A stretch of DNA of 64,000 nucleotides from Phreatobacter cathodiphilus. Its GTDB lineage: Bacteria; Pseudomonadota; Alphaproteobacteria; Rhizobiales; Phreatobacteraceae. Position numbers and translations under genes: made by a program. Location: positions 1,232,001-1,296,000 of the forward strand of contig NZ_CP027668.1 of assembly GCF_003008515.1 (NCBI RefSeq), in the 5' to 3' direction. Shown here in pieces: positions 1 through 7,985 of this stretch (positions within the stretch are counted from its first letter, which is position 1; the number at the start of each line of letters is the position of its first letter). A model generated the notes under the pieces. It did no database searches, was not told the origin of the DNA, and was given only the letters and a program-made list of their open reading frames with translations.

Positions 1-3000
1 CCTGGTCGATGCGCGCCAGGCGCCCGTCCAGGGCCTCGGTGATCTCGCCGGACTGGCGGGCGACGCGCTCGGCGAACTCACGGGCATCGCCGGCAATCCG
101 GTCGGCGAGAGCCGTGCCCTTGCCCGAGATGGTCTCGTCGAGGGCCGAGATGTGGCCGGTGAGCTTGTGGTCGAGCAGGGCGGTGTGATTGGCGACCTGC
201 TCGGTCAGCAGAGAGGCGTGGGCGCCGACGCGGCTCTCGAAGTCGCCGGTCAGGCGGCCCACCGCATCCTCGAGGTTGATGGCGTGGCGGCTGACCGAAT
301 CCTCCAGCATCGTGGCGTAATGCGCGACCCGGCCCTCGAACGAGGAGGTGTGGCGCAGGATCGCCTCGTCGAGGCCGGTGGCGTGCTGCGACACGCGGCC
401 CTCGAACTCGGCGGCATGGCGGCCGATCGCCTCTTCGAGCGCGCCGGCGTAGTGGCTGACGCGGCCCTCGAACTGGGCGGTGTGGCGGCCCATGGTTTCG
501 TCGATGGCGGCGGCGTAGTGGCCGACGCGGCCCTCGAACTGGGTGGTGTGGCGGCCCATCGTCTCGTCGAGGGTCGACACGTAGTGGCCGACGCGGACCT
601 CGAACTGCGAGGTGTTGCGGACGATGACGTCCTCGAGGTTCGCCGCGTGCTGGCCGATCCGGGTGTCGAAGCCGGAGGTGTAGCGGATGAACGCGTCTTC
701 GAGGTTGGCGGCCTGGGCCCCCATGCGCGTCTCGAAGCCGCTGGTGTAGCGGGCATAGGCCTCCTCGAGGCTCGCGGCCTGCTCGCCCATGCGCGTATCG
801 AAGCCGCTGGTATAGCGGTTGAAGGCATCCTCGAGCCCGGTCGCGTGGGCGGCGACGCGCGTCTCGAAGCTGCTGGTATAGCGGCTGATGGAGTCCTCGA
901 GGCTGGCGGCATGGGCCGCGACGCGGCTCTCGAAGCCGGACGTGTGGCGATTGATGGCGTCGTCGAGCGCCACCACGTTCTGGGCGATGCGGGTGACGAC
1001 GGCCTCGCCCTGGGCGGTGGCGGTCTCGGTGATCTCGCCGGCCACGCGCTGCAACTGGCTGGTGACCTCCTCGCCGCGGAGGGCGAGGGCGTTGGTCACC
1101 TGGGCGCCGATGTCGCCGATGCGCTGGGTGAGGTCCGTGCCCTGGGTCGCGAAGGTCGAGAGCACGTCGGTGCCGGCGAGCTCGATCTCCTCGCGCAGGT
1201 TGGCGGTCCGCTCCGAAATGGCGGTGGTGACGGTCTCGCTGGCGCGGTGCAGCGCGAGTTGCACGTCCTGCGCCTTCTCGGTGAGGCTCTCGACCACCTG
1301 GATGCCGACGTCGCCGATGGCGTTCTTGGCTTCCGCGGTGCGCTGGGTGATCGCCTCGGCGATGAGCTGGCCGGTGACGGCCAGGCGCTTGTCGAGCTCG
1401 TCGCCGTGGGTGGTGACGGTCTGGTGCAGCTTGTCGCCGGTCTCGGCGATGCGGTCGGCGAGGGCGCCGCCGCGCACGGTGATGGTCTCGGCGACGTAGC
1501 TGCCGGTGGAGTCGAGCTTGCTGACCACCTCGGAGCCGCGCTCGGTGAGCTCGCCCACCAGGCGCTCGCCGGTGTCGCGCAGGCGCGTGGTGACCTCGTT
1601 GCCGCGCAGCGACAGCTCGGAGACGAAGGCTTCGCCCGTTTCGCGCAGGGTGGTGGTGACCTCGCCGCCCCGCGTCGCCAACTCGTAGACCAGCGTCTCG
1701 GCCGTCGATTTGAGCACGGCGTTGACCTCGCCGCCGCGGGTGGAGAGTTCGTAGACCAGGCTCTCGCCGGTATCCTTCAGGCGGCTCGTGACCTCGTTGC
1801 CGCGCAGCGACAGTTCGGAGACGAAGGCTTCGCCCGTCTCGCGCAGCGTGGTGGTGACCTCGCCGCCGCGGGTGGAGAGCTCGCCCACCAGGGTGAGGCC
1901 GGTGTCGCGGATCGTCGAGGCGACGTAATCCCCGCGGGTGGAGAGCTCGCCGATGAGGTTCTCGCCGGTGTCGCGCAGCGTCGAGGCGACATAGTCGCCG
2001 CGGGTCGACAGCTCGGTGATGATGTTCTCGCCGGTCTCCTTCAGGGTGGAGGTGACGAAGCCGCCGCGGTCCGACAGCTCGGCGATCAGCGCATCGCCGG
2101 TCTCGCGCAGGGTGGAGGAGACCTCACTGCTGCGGGCGGCGAGTTCGGATATCAGCGTCTCGCCGGTGATGCGCAGCGTCTGCGACACCTCACCGGTGCG
2201 GGCCGTCAGCTCGGTTACCAGGCTGTCGCCGGTCTCCTTCAGGCGCGCCGACACCTCGTCGGAGCGGGAGGCGATGGCCTGGGTGATCTCGGCGCTGGTG
2301 AGCGCTAGGTGGTTGGTCATCGCCGTGCCGGTCTCGGACAGCTTGGCCGCCATGCTCGTGCCCGTCTCCGCCATGGTGACGGTGACGATGTTGCCGGTGT
2401 CGGTCAGCACCGAGGTGACGCGGTCGCCGGTCGTCGACAGGGCGCGGGTGACCTCGTCGCTGGTGGAGGCTAGGCGGTCGACGATGTCGGAGCCGCGCAG
2501 CTGGATCTGGTCGATCATCGTGTCGCCGGCGCGGCCGAGCGCCAGGGTGATGGCCTCCGCCTTCTCTCCGAGCGAGGAGGTGACGCGCATGCCGGATTCG
2601 TCGATGCGGCGGGCGAGCTGGTCGCCGGCATCGGCGATCTGGCTGGCGACCTGCTCGTGGACGCCGGTCATGGACGAGCGCACGCGCTCCGCATTGGTGA
2701 CGATGGCCTCGCGCTGGGTGACGAGTTCCTCGATGAGCGCGCGCACGCGCAGCTCGTTGTCGCTGTAGGCGCGCTCGAGCGAGGCGACCTCGTTGTGGAC
2801 GAGCGTCTCCAGCTCGCCGGCGCGGGCCAGCGCCCGCTCCACGCCGTCGCCCATGGCGGCGACCTCGCGGCGGATCGCCTGGCCGACCGAGACGACGGCC
2901 TCGCGCGCCACCGTCTCCGGCTCGGCGAGGCGGAGCGCCACTTCGCCCATCCCCTGGGCGACGATCCGCATTTCCTGAGAGCGGCGGATGAGCGCGCCCA

Positions 3001-3445
3001 TGACGAAGAAGAACATCACCGGCAGCAGCAGCACGGCGGCGAGGGTGAGCGTCTGCGGCGCCAGCGGGTCGGGCAGGGTGGTGCCGTAGACGCGGGAGGC
3101 GATGGCGAGGCCTGCGCCGAGCCAGCCGATGGAGAGGAGGGCGGCAACCCACAGCGGCGTGGTGGAGGGCCGGCGCGACAGCCGCTCCAGCATCTGGGCG
3201 AGATCACGGCGGTCGTCGTTCGCCGGCGGCTGCGAGGGCGAAACCACCTGGTCGGACCGCCGGGCATCGGCGAACAGGTCCTCGTCGACCCGCATCGCCT
3301 CGCTGGAGCTGCGCGATGCGCCGTCGCGTCCGCCCGTCCGCGTCGCCGTCTTCGCCTGGTCTTCGCTGGCCAGGTTCAGTGCGTCCTGGATGGCCGCGAG
3401 GGCCGCCTCGGCCGGATCCTGCGCCTTCTTCGGAGTGTTCGCCAT
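1..3445 (-). CDS. Giant membrane-anchored 22-residue-repeat (coiled-coil/apolipoprotein-like) protein, C-terminus beyond window
   Basis: An unbroken minus-strand frame runs from the ATG at 3445 to the left edge, so at least 1148 residues are coded here and the end is missing. Residues 1-95 are polar and begin MANTPKKAQDPAEAA. Two hydrophobic segments follow (about 97-117 and 131-153, the second containing LLLPVMFFFVMGALI). The rest is an amphipathic helical region with units such as QFEGRVGHYAAA..DETMGRHT and LRETGEAFVSEL..RGNEVTT spaced by exactly 66 bp. Cytoplasm- or periplasm-facing topology cannot be decided. Proteins of this kind in Rhizobiales are often named kinesin-like or apolipoprotein A1/A4/E-domain proteins, without a proven role. 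A structural role at the envelope is inference. The gene is divergent from the hypothetical at 3639. Confidence 0.85.
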   Translation of the reverse strand, partial: MANTPKKAQDPAEAALAAIQDALNLASEDQAKTATRTGGRDGASRSSSEAMRVDEDLFADARRSDQVVSPSQPPANDDRRDLAQMLERLSRRPSTTPLWVAALLSIGWLGAGLAIASRVYGTTLPDPLAPQTLTLAAVLLLPVMFFFVMGALIRRSQEMRIVAQGMGEVALRLAEPETVAREAVVSVGQAIRREVAAMGDGVERALARAGELETLVHNEVASLERAYSDNELRVRALIEELVTQREAIVTNAERVRSSMTGVHEQVASQIADAGDQLARRIDESGMRVTSSLGEKAEAITLALGRAGDTMIDQIQLRGSDIVDRLASTSDEVTRALSTTGDRVTSVLTDTGNIVTVTMAETGTSMAAKLSETGTAMTNHLALTSAEITQAIASRSDEVSARLKETGDSLVTELTARTGEVSQTLRITGETLISELAARSSEVSSTLRETGDALIAELSDRGGFVTSTLKETGENIITELSTRGDYVASTLRDTGENLIGELSTRGDYVASTIRDTGLTLVGELSTRGGEVTTTLRETGEAFVSELSLRGNEVTSRLKDTGESLVYELSTRGGEVNAVLKSTAETLVYELATRGGEVTTTLRETGEAFVSELSLRGNEVTTRLRDTGERLVGELTERGSEVVSKLDSTGSYVAETITVRGGALADRIAETGDKLHQTVTTHGDELDKRLAVTGQLIAEAITQRTAEAKNAIGDVGIQVVESLTEKAQDVQLALHRASETVTTAISERTANLREEIELAGTDVLSTFATQGTDLTQRIGDIGAQVTNALALRGEEVTSQLQRVAGEITETATAQGEAVVTRIAQNVVALDDAINRHTSGFESRVAAHAASLEDSISRYTSSFETRVAAHATGLEDAFNRYTSGFDTRMGEQAASLEEAYARYTSGFETRMGAQAANLEDAFIRYTSGFDTRIGQHAANLEDVIVRNTSQFEVRVGHYVSTLDETMGRHTTQFEGRVGHYAAAIDETMGRHTAQFEGRVSHYAGALEEAIGRHAAEFEGRVSQHATGLDEAILRHTSSFEGRVAHYATMLEDSVSRHAINLEDAVGRLTGDFESRVGAHASLLTEQVANHTALLDHKLTGHISALDETISGKGTALADRIAGDAREFAERVARQSGEITEALDGRLARIDQ
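240..2480 (-). repeat. In-frame 66-bp (22-residue) tandem repeat tract
   Basis: Equivalent bases recur every 66 bp: 465, 531 and 597 in the FEGRV..H-type units, and 1961 and 2027 in the TGE-type units. At least two subfamilies are visible: F-E-x-R-V-x-x-H-type units at about 300-960 and T-G-E-x-L/F-type units at about 1490-2330, separated by more diverged units. Because the period is an exact multiple of three and the reading frame stays open, this is protein repetition, not a non-coding array. Confidence 0.85.
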
Positions 3446-3621
3446 GGTGTCGCCCGCATCCTTTGACTGCCGACCGTCCTGCAATCCACCCGGTGCCTGC
3501 GCCCCAAGTGCCTCTTGGACGCAACCAACGCGGATGGCAGACAACAGTCCGCCGCAGCATGTAATCTACCGGGGGGTCCTAAGGATTGAAACCTACCGGA
3601 GCCGCAGTTTCGGATTCATCG

Positions 3622-3637
3622 TTAACGGATAGGTAAC
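3622..3637. promoter_or_regulatory. Possible CtrA-type site (TTAA-N7-GTAAC)
   Basis: TTAA at 3622 is followed after seven bases by GTAAC, one mismatch from the alphaproteobacterial CtrA consensus TTAA-N7-TTAAC. It sits in the divergent spacer, ending one base before the ATG at 3639. A single near-match this close to a start codon could be chance. Confidence 0.25.
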
Positions 3638-3638
3638 C

Positions 3639-3941
3639 ATGACCGACGAAGGGCGTCCCGCCAAAGGCCGTGGCAAGCCGGGTGCCGTCGCGTCTTCCTC
3701 GGCCGGGCCGAGCCCGGTTCAGCGCCGCTGGCTCGCCCGCGGTGCCGACCAGCCCGGTGGAAAACTTCCCCTCTTCGACACCGACGGGCGCGAGGTCCCG
3801 AAGGCGACCATCCGCGCCTGCCTCGCCGCAGGCTGGGCGGAGCCGTGGTTCGCCAATCCTGTGAAGCCGGACTGGCTCGTCTGCAAGCTGACGGCGGAGG
3901 GCTATCGCGCCGTCGGCCGCGAGCCGCCGGCCACCGTCTGA
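3639..3941 (+). CDS. Conserved alphaproteobacterial hypothetical protein, 100 aa
   Basis: A short soluble protein with a basic, Ser/Pro-rich N-terminus (about 1-27) and a compact domain bearing RRWLARGADQPGGKLPLF and then GWAEPWFANPVKPDWLVCKL. I recognise this as a pattern conserved among Rhizobiales proteins of similar length without assigned function; the shape (helix, basic patch, Trp-rich end) might suit a small nucleic-acid- or protein-binding domain, but that is a guess. It lies divergent from the giant repeat protein and upstream of the Hpt gene. The ATG is preceded by only weak Shine-Dalgarno matches (ATAGG at 3629-3633). Confidence 0.75.
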   Translation: MTDEGRPAKGRGKPGAVASSSAGPSPVQRRWLARGADQPGGKLPLFDTDGREVPKATIRACLAAGWAEPWFANPVKPDWLVCKLTAEGYRAVGREPPATV

Positions 3942-4122
3942 GGTCCCCTATCCTTTTACCTTCGGTCAACCGAACGGTTCGAATTCGCGGATAAACCGTC
4001 CGGCTTTAACCCCTCTTTGGCCCGCCCGCCGCCATGGTCGGCGCATAGGGACGAGGGGAGGCACAACCTCCTCCACTGGCACAACGGCCGCTGAGGGGCG
4101 GCCTTCGTCAACAGGGGACACA

Positions 4123-4497
4123 ATGACCATGGCGCGTATCATGTCGGACGAACATCTGGGCAGCAGCCTGCCCGTCGACCTCACCCATCTGTCGCGGCAG
4201 ACCTTCGGCGACCACGACCTGGAGCGCGAGGTACTGGTGCTCTTCGAGCGTCAGTCGCGCACCATGCTGGAGCGCCTGCGCAACGCCACCAACGCCAAGA
4301 CCTGGGCCGAGGCCGCCCACACGCTCAAAGGCTCGGCCCTCGGCATCGGCGCCTTCGGCGTCGCCCAGGCGGCCGAGGCGGTCGAATGCGATCAGGTCGA
4401 CCATCTCTCCTCGCGCGCGTGGGACGACCTCGCCCGTCTCGAGAGCGCGGTGGCCGAGGCCAACGGCTTCATCGCCACGCTGCTGCGCGCGGCCTGA
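4123..4497 (+). CDS. Hpt (histidine phosphotransfer) domain protein
   Basis: A 124-residue single-domain protein with the Hpt signature AHTLKGSALGIGAFGVA. His66 is the expected phospho-accepting residue, with the Lys-Gly-Ser following it in the helical bundle. Such proteins relay phosphate between a hybrid sensor kinase and a response regulator. No kinase or regulator gene is next to it, so it is an orphan in this window and its partners are unknown. The start at 4123 has AGGGG at 4113-4117; in-frame ATGs at 4129 and 4141 are alternatives. It lies 181 bp downstream of the preceding hypothetical. Confidence 0.85.
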   Translation: MTMARIMSDEHLGSSLPVDLTHLSRQTFGDHDLEREVLVLFERQSRTMLERLRNATNAKTWAEAAHTLKGSALGIGAFGVAQAAEAVECDQVDHLSSRAWDDLARLESAVAEANGFIATLLRAA

Positions 4498-4659
4498 ACC
4501 GGCCCGCTCGCGCGGAAGGAATGCCCGCCCGCCACTGGCGGACCGGCATGCCTTTCGCTATGTGACGTCCATGGGAACCGCCGCGCGGCCGTAGCGGCGG
4601 TTTCTTCGTGTCGGGACCTGTGCCGGGTCCGCCGACGTCACGGGAAGGGCAGGGAGCCG

Positions 4660-4980
4660 ATGCCTCAGATCATCTTCATCGACCACGCCGGGGAGAAGCG
4701 GCCGGTGGACGCCGCTGCCGGCTCCACCGTCATGGAAGCCGCCATCAAGAACGGCGTTCCCGGCATCGTCGCCGAATGCGGCGGCGCCTGCGCCTGCGCC
4801 ACCTGCCACGTCTATGTCGACGACGCCTGGAAGGAAGCCACGGGCGAGCCCTCCCACATGGAGGAGGACATGCTCGACTTCGCCTTCGACGTGAAGCCGA
4901 CCTCGCGCCTGTCGTGTCAGATCAAGATCACCGACGCCATGGCCGGCCTGATCATCCACACCCCCGAGCGGCAGGGCTGA
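4660..4980 (+). CDS. [2Fe-2S] ferredoxin, adrenodoxin/putidaredoxin type
   Basis: 106 residues with the vertebrate/bacterial adrenodoxin-type cluster motif: Cys40, Cys46 and Cys49 (C-x5-C-x2-C within [16 protein letters not shown]) and Cys86 in RLSCQI. Cys44 is extra. The length and the C-terminal PERQ-like tail fit the family. It should act as a soluble one-electron carrier, typically for cytochrome P450s or for iron-sulfur or heme biosynthesis enzymes. No reductase or P450 gene is adjacent, so the physiological partner cannot be named. It is followed by a GC-rich hairpin and then an unrelated transporter, so it is probably a single-gene unit. Confidence 0.93.
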   Translation: MPQIIFIDHAGEKRPVDAAAGSTVMEAAIKNGVPGIVAECGGACACATCHVYVDDAWKEATGEPSHMEEDMLDFAFDVKPTSRLSCQIKITDAMAGLIIHTPERQG

Positions 4981-4985
4981 GGCGC

Positions 4986-5007
4986 CGCCCCTGCTCCGGC
5001 AGGGGCG
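4986..5007 (+). terminator. GC-rich hairpin after ferredoxin gene
   Basis: A perfect 9-bp stem (CGCCCCTGC / GCAGGGGCG) with a TCCG loop starts 5 bases after the ferredoxin stop. There is no T-run, so if it terminates it is not a classic intrinsic terminator. Confidence 0.35.
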
Positions 5008-5079
5008 CCATGTGCCGATCGGTCTTGGCAAGAGACGCCGAACCCGGTTGATGGCGGGCAGACGCGCGGAGACAAGCGC

Positions 5080-5964
5080 ATGCCCCCCCAGACGGCCGAA
5101 CGGCCGCTCGCCGCCATCGCCGCCCAGTTCGTCTGCTTCACGCTCGTTTCGGTCGCCGACACGATCCTCAAGATCATCGTCACCGAACTGCCGAGTTGGC
5201 AGATCATGGCGCTGCGCAGCGGCTCCGGCCTCGCCATCCTGACGCCCATCGTCCTCGTCCAGATGCTGCGCGGCCGCGGCACCATCGTCACGCGCCGCCC
5301 CTTCGCCCACCTGTTCAGGGCGAGCCTTTCCGCGGTCTCCGTCTTCGCCTATTTCGAGGCCCTGCGGGAACTCGACCTGCCGGTCGCCACCGCCATCCTC
5401 TTCGTCACGCCCTTCTTCGTCGTGGCGCTCTCCGGCCTCGTCCTGCGCGAGCCGGTGGGCCTCAACCGCTGGATCGCCGTCGCCGTCGGCTTCCTCGGCG
5501 CCCTCGTCATCATCCGGCCGGGGCCGGAGGGCGTCTCCGTCGCCGCGCTCCTCGCCGTGCTCTCGGCCGCCACCTGGGGCGGCGCCATGGTCGCTATCCG
5601 GGCGCTCGGCAAGACCGAGGGGACGCTCTCGGTCCTCTTCTATTTCAACCTGTTCATTTGCCTGATCTCGCTCTGCTTCGCCCTGCCGGGCTGGCAGCCC
5701 GTGCCGCTCTGGCTCCTCGGCGTCATCGCCCTCAACGCGGTGATCCAGCTCGTCGCCCAGTCCTTCATGCTGATGGCCTTCCGCTTCGCCTCGGCCTCCG
5801 TCTCGGCGCCGGTGCAATATACCCAGCTCCTCTGGTCGGTCGCCGCGGGCTGGTTCGTCTTCTCGGTCATTCCCGGCCCGCAGGTCTTTCTCGGGGCGGC
5901 GATCATCGTCGCGAGCGGCCTCTATCTCATCTGGTCGGAGCGGCGCTCCCGACGCGCCGGCTGA
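5080..5964 (+). CDS. EamA/DMT-family transporter
   Basis: 294 residues, almost entirely hydrophobic, with about ten predicted transmembrane helices in two EamA-like halves. The first half includes FVCFTLVSVADTILKIIV and ends near the VIIRPGPEG turn (residues about 145-152), which is typical of the family. The C-terminus is basic (ERRSRRAG), consistent with a cytoplasmic tail. The family exports metabolites, amino acids or amphipathic compounds; the substrate cannot be read from sequence. It lies 99 bp after the ferredoxin gene and 59 bp before the SixA-like gene. Confidence 0.88.
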   Translation: MPPQTAERPLAAIAAQFVCFTLVSVADTILKIIVTELPSWQIMALRSGSGLAILTPIVLVQMLRGRGTIVTRRPFAHLFRASLSAVSVFAYFEALRELDLPVATAILFVTPFFVVALSGLVLREPVGLNRWIAVAVGFLGALVIIRPGPEGVSVAALLAVLSAATWGGAMVAIRALGKTEGTLSVLFYFNLFICLISLCFALPGWQPVPLWLLGVIALNAVIQLVAQSFMLMAFRFASASVSAPVQYTQLLWSVAAGWFVFSVIPGPQVFLGAAIIVASGLYLIWSERRSRRAG

Positions 5965-6023
5965 GGCCGCGGCCCTTGCCCCTGCGTCGGGGAGGGGGCA
6001 CATGAAGGGCGATGGGAACCACG

Positions 6024-6548
6024 ATGCGCCGGCTGATCCTGTTCAGGCATACGAAATCGGACTGGCCGGCCGGCATGGTCGATTTCGAGCGCCCGCTCGC
6101 CCCGCGCGGACGCCGCGCCGCGCCGCTCATGGGTCGGATGATCCTCGACCGAGGCCTGGTTCCCGACCGGGTGGTCGTCTCCCCCGCTGCGCGCACGGTG
6201 GAGACCTGGGCCCTGGCCAGCGCCGGCCTCGTCCAGCTTCCCCCCGGCGAGCAAGACGGCCGGATCTACGAGGCGCCGGCTTATTTGCTGGCCGCCGTCA
6301 TCCGCGAGACGGCGGACGAGGTCGGAACGCTCCTCCTCGTCGGCCACAATCCCGGGATCGAGAGCCTCTGCGAGGAGATCGTCGGCGGCGGCCCGCCGGA
6401 CCAGCGTCGCCGCCTGTCGCGCAAATACCCGACCGGCGGGCTCGCCGTCATCGACTGCGCCATCGACCGCTGGGCCGATCTTGCTCCCCGCTGCGGCACG
6501 CTGGTCTCGTTCACCGTGCCGCGCGACCTCGACAGCGAGGCCGAATAG
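6024..6548 (+). CDS. sixA: SixA-like histidine phosphatase (phosphoglycerate mutase superfamily)
   Basis: The N-terminal motif LILFRHTKSDW carries the catalytic RH-(T/G) of the histidine phosphatase superfamily. VVVSPAARTVETW and LLVGHNPGIESL supply the second Arg and the second catalytic His. At about 174 residues it has the size of SixA, which dephosphorylates Hpt domains or phosphotransferase components. I start it at 6024, where the family normally begins and GGGA lies six bases upstream; an in-frame ATG at 6012 would add MGTT. It ends directly before ycjX, so it probably shares that operon. An orphan Hpt gene lies 1.5 kb upstream, a natural candidate substrate (inference). Confidence 0.85.
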   Translation: MRRLILFRHTKSDWPAGMVDFERPLAPRGRRAAPLMGRMILDRGLVPDRVVVSPAARTVETWALASAGLVQLPPGEQDGRIYEAPAYLLAAVIRETADEVGTLLLVGHNPGIESLCEEIVGGGPPDQRRRLSRKYPTGGLAVIDCAIDRWADLAPRCGTLVSFTVPRDLDSEAE

Positions 6549-7985
6549 ATGGTCTGGACCGGCTGGGTGAACGAGACGCGGCTCGCGGCGCGGTCCATCG
6601 CGGCCTATGCGACGGACTGGGTCAATCCGACCCTGAGGCTCGGCGTCACCGGCCTGTCGCGCTCGGGCAAGACCGTCTTCATCACCGCTCTGGTGCACGG
6701 CCTGCTCACGGCCTCGCGCTGGCCGGTCTTCGAGCCACAGGCGCAGGGGCGCATCGCGCGCGTGCGCCTGGAGCCGCAGCCCGACGACGGCATTCCCCGC
6801 TTTCCCTACGAGGATCACCTGGCCACGCTCACCGGCCCGCGGGAATGGCCGGAGGGGACAAAGCGCATCAGCGAAATCCGCCTGGCCATTGATTTCGCAT
6901 CGAATGCGGGGTTCATGCGGGGAACCGAGAAGACCCTCACCCTCGACATCGTCGACTATCCCGGGGAGTGGCTTCTCGACCTGCCGCTGCTGGCGCAGTC
7001 CTATTCCGAATGGTCGCGGCGCAGCATCGAGGCGGCCCGCCGCCCGCCGCGCGCCGCACTCGCCGAAGAGTGGCTCACCGCCACCGACGAGGTCGAGCCC
7101 TTCGGCAAGGGCGGGGAAGCCGAGGCCCGGCGCCTCGCCGACAAGTTCACCCGCTACCTCAAATCCTGCCGCGACGAGCGCGTCTCGCTCTCCACCCTGC
7201 CGCCCGGGCGCTTCCTGCTGCCCGGCGAGATGGAGGGCTCGCCCGCGCTCACCTTCGCGCCTCTCGACCTCGCGGGCCGCGAACCCGCCGGCGACAGCCT
7301 CGCCGCGCTGATGGAGAAGCGCTTCGAGAGCTACAAGCGGCTGGTGGTGATGCCCTTCTACGCCAACCATTTCGCCACGCTCGACCGTCAGGTGGTGCTG
7401 GTCGACGCGCTCGCGGCGCTCAATGCGGGGCCGGCGGCGCTCGCTGATCTCGAACTGGCGCTCGCCGACGTGCTCACCGCCTTCCGCCCGGGCAGCAATT
7501 CCATCCTGTCCTCCATGCTGGCACGGCGCATCGACCGCATCCTCTTCGCCGCCACCAAGGCCGACCACCTGCACCAGACGAGCCACGACCGGCTGGAGGC
7601 GCTGCTCAAGCGCCTGACCGACCGGGCGATCCGCCGCGCCGAGTTCGCCGGCGCGCGCGTCGAGCCCGTCGCGCTGGCTTCCCTCCGCGCCACCCGCGAA
7701 ACCACCGTCACCCGACGCGGCCAGAGCCTGCCCTGCATCGTCGGCACGCCCATGCCGGGCGAGCAGGCCGGCGGCGAGACCTTCGACGGCTCCCGCGAGG
7801 TGGCGGTATTCCCGGGCGAACTGCCGGCCGACCCCACGGGGCTCTTCGCCGGGCCGGACGCCTTCCGCGGCGAGGATTATCGCTTCGTCCGCTTCCTGCC
7901 GCCCAAGGCCGATCCGACCCAGGCCCTGCCGCATATCCGCCTCGACCGCGCGGTGGAGTTCCTCATCGGAGACCGGCTGGCATGA
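6549..7985 (+). CDS. YcjX-family P-loop NTPase (DUF463)
   Basis: 478 residues with a Walker A motif GLSRSGKT at residues 35-42 and DIVDYPGEWLLDLPL as the Walker B/switch region, as in YcjX proteins. In Escherichia coli ycjX-ycjF form the distal part of the phage-shock region; the biochemical role is unclear, although a nucleotide-binding envelope-stress function is assumed. The gene begins at the base after the SixA-like stop and overlaps ycjF by four bases (ATGA), so the three genes are very likely one transcript. Length is normal for the family. Confidence 0.92.
   Translation: MVWTGWVNETRLAARSIAAYATDWVNPTLRLGVTGLSRSGKTVFITALVHGLLTASRWPVFEPQAQGRIARVRLEPQPDDGIPRFPYEDHLATLTGPREWPEGTKRISEIRLAIDFASNAGFMRGTEKTLTLDIVDYPGEWLLDLPLLAQSYSEWSRRSIEAARRPPRAALAEEWLTATDEVEPFGKGGEAEARRLADKFTRYLKSCRDERVSLSTLPPGRFLLPGEMEGSPALTFAPLDLAGREPAGDSLAALMEKRFESYKRLVVMPFYANHFATLDRQVVLVDALAALNAGPAALADLELALADVLTAFRPGSNSILSSMLARRIDRILFAATKADHLHQTSHDRLEALLKRLTDRAIRRAEFAGARVEPVALASLRATRETTVTRRGQSLPCIVGTPMPGEQAGGETFDGSREVAVFPGELPADPTGLFAGPDAFRGEDYRFVRFLPPKADPTQALPHIRLDRAVEFLIGDRLA

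Noticed and set aside
152-2308. Plus-strand 718-codon open frame rich in GGVAADRLVE-type repeats
   Set aside because: It is the complement of the giant minus-strand repeat gene. The minus frame has a proper start, membrane helices and amphipathic units; the plus frame is only its GC-rich mirror.
240-2480. Regularly spaced 66-bp repeats as a CRISPR array
   Set aside because: Repeats are contiguous, imperfect, in frame and coding, with no unique spacers and no cas genes.
4558-6003. Minus-strand 481-codon frame opposite ferredoxin and EamA genes
   Set aside because: Opposite strand encodes two well-defined families; this frame is Asp/Glu/Gly/Arg-rich shadow.
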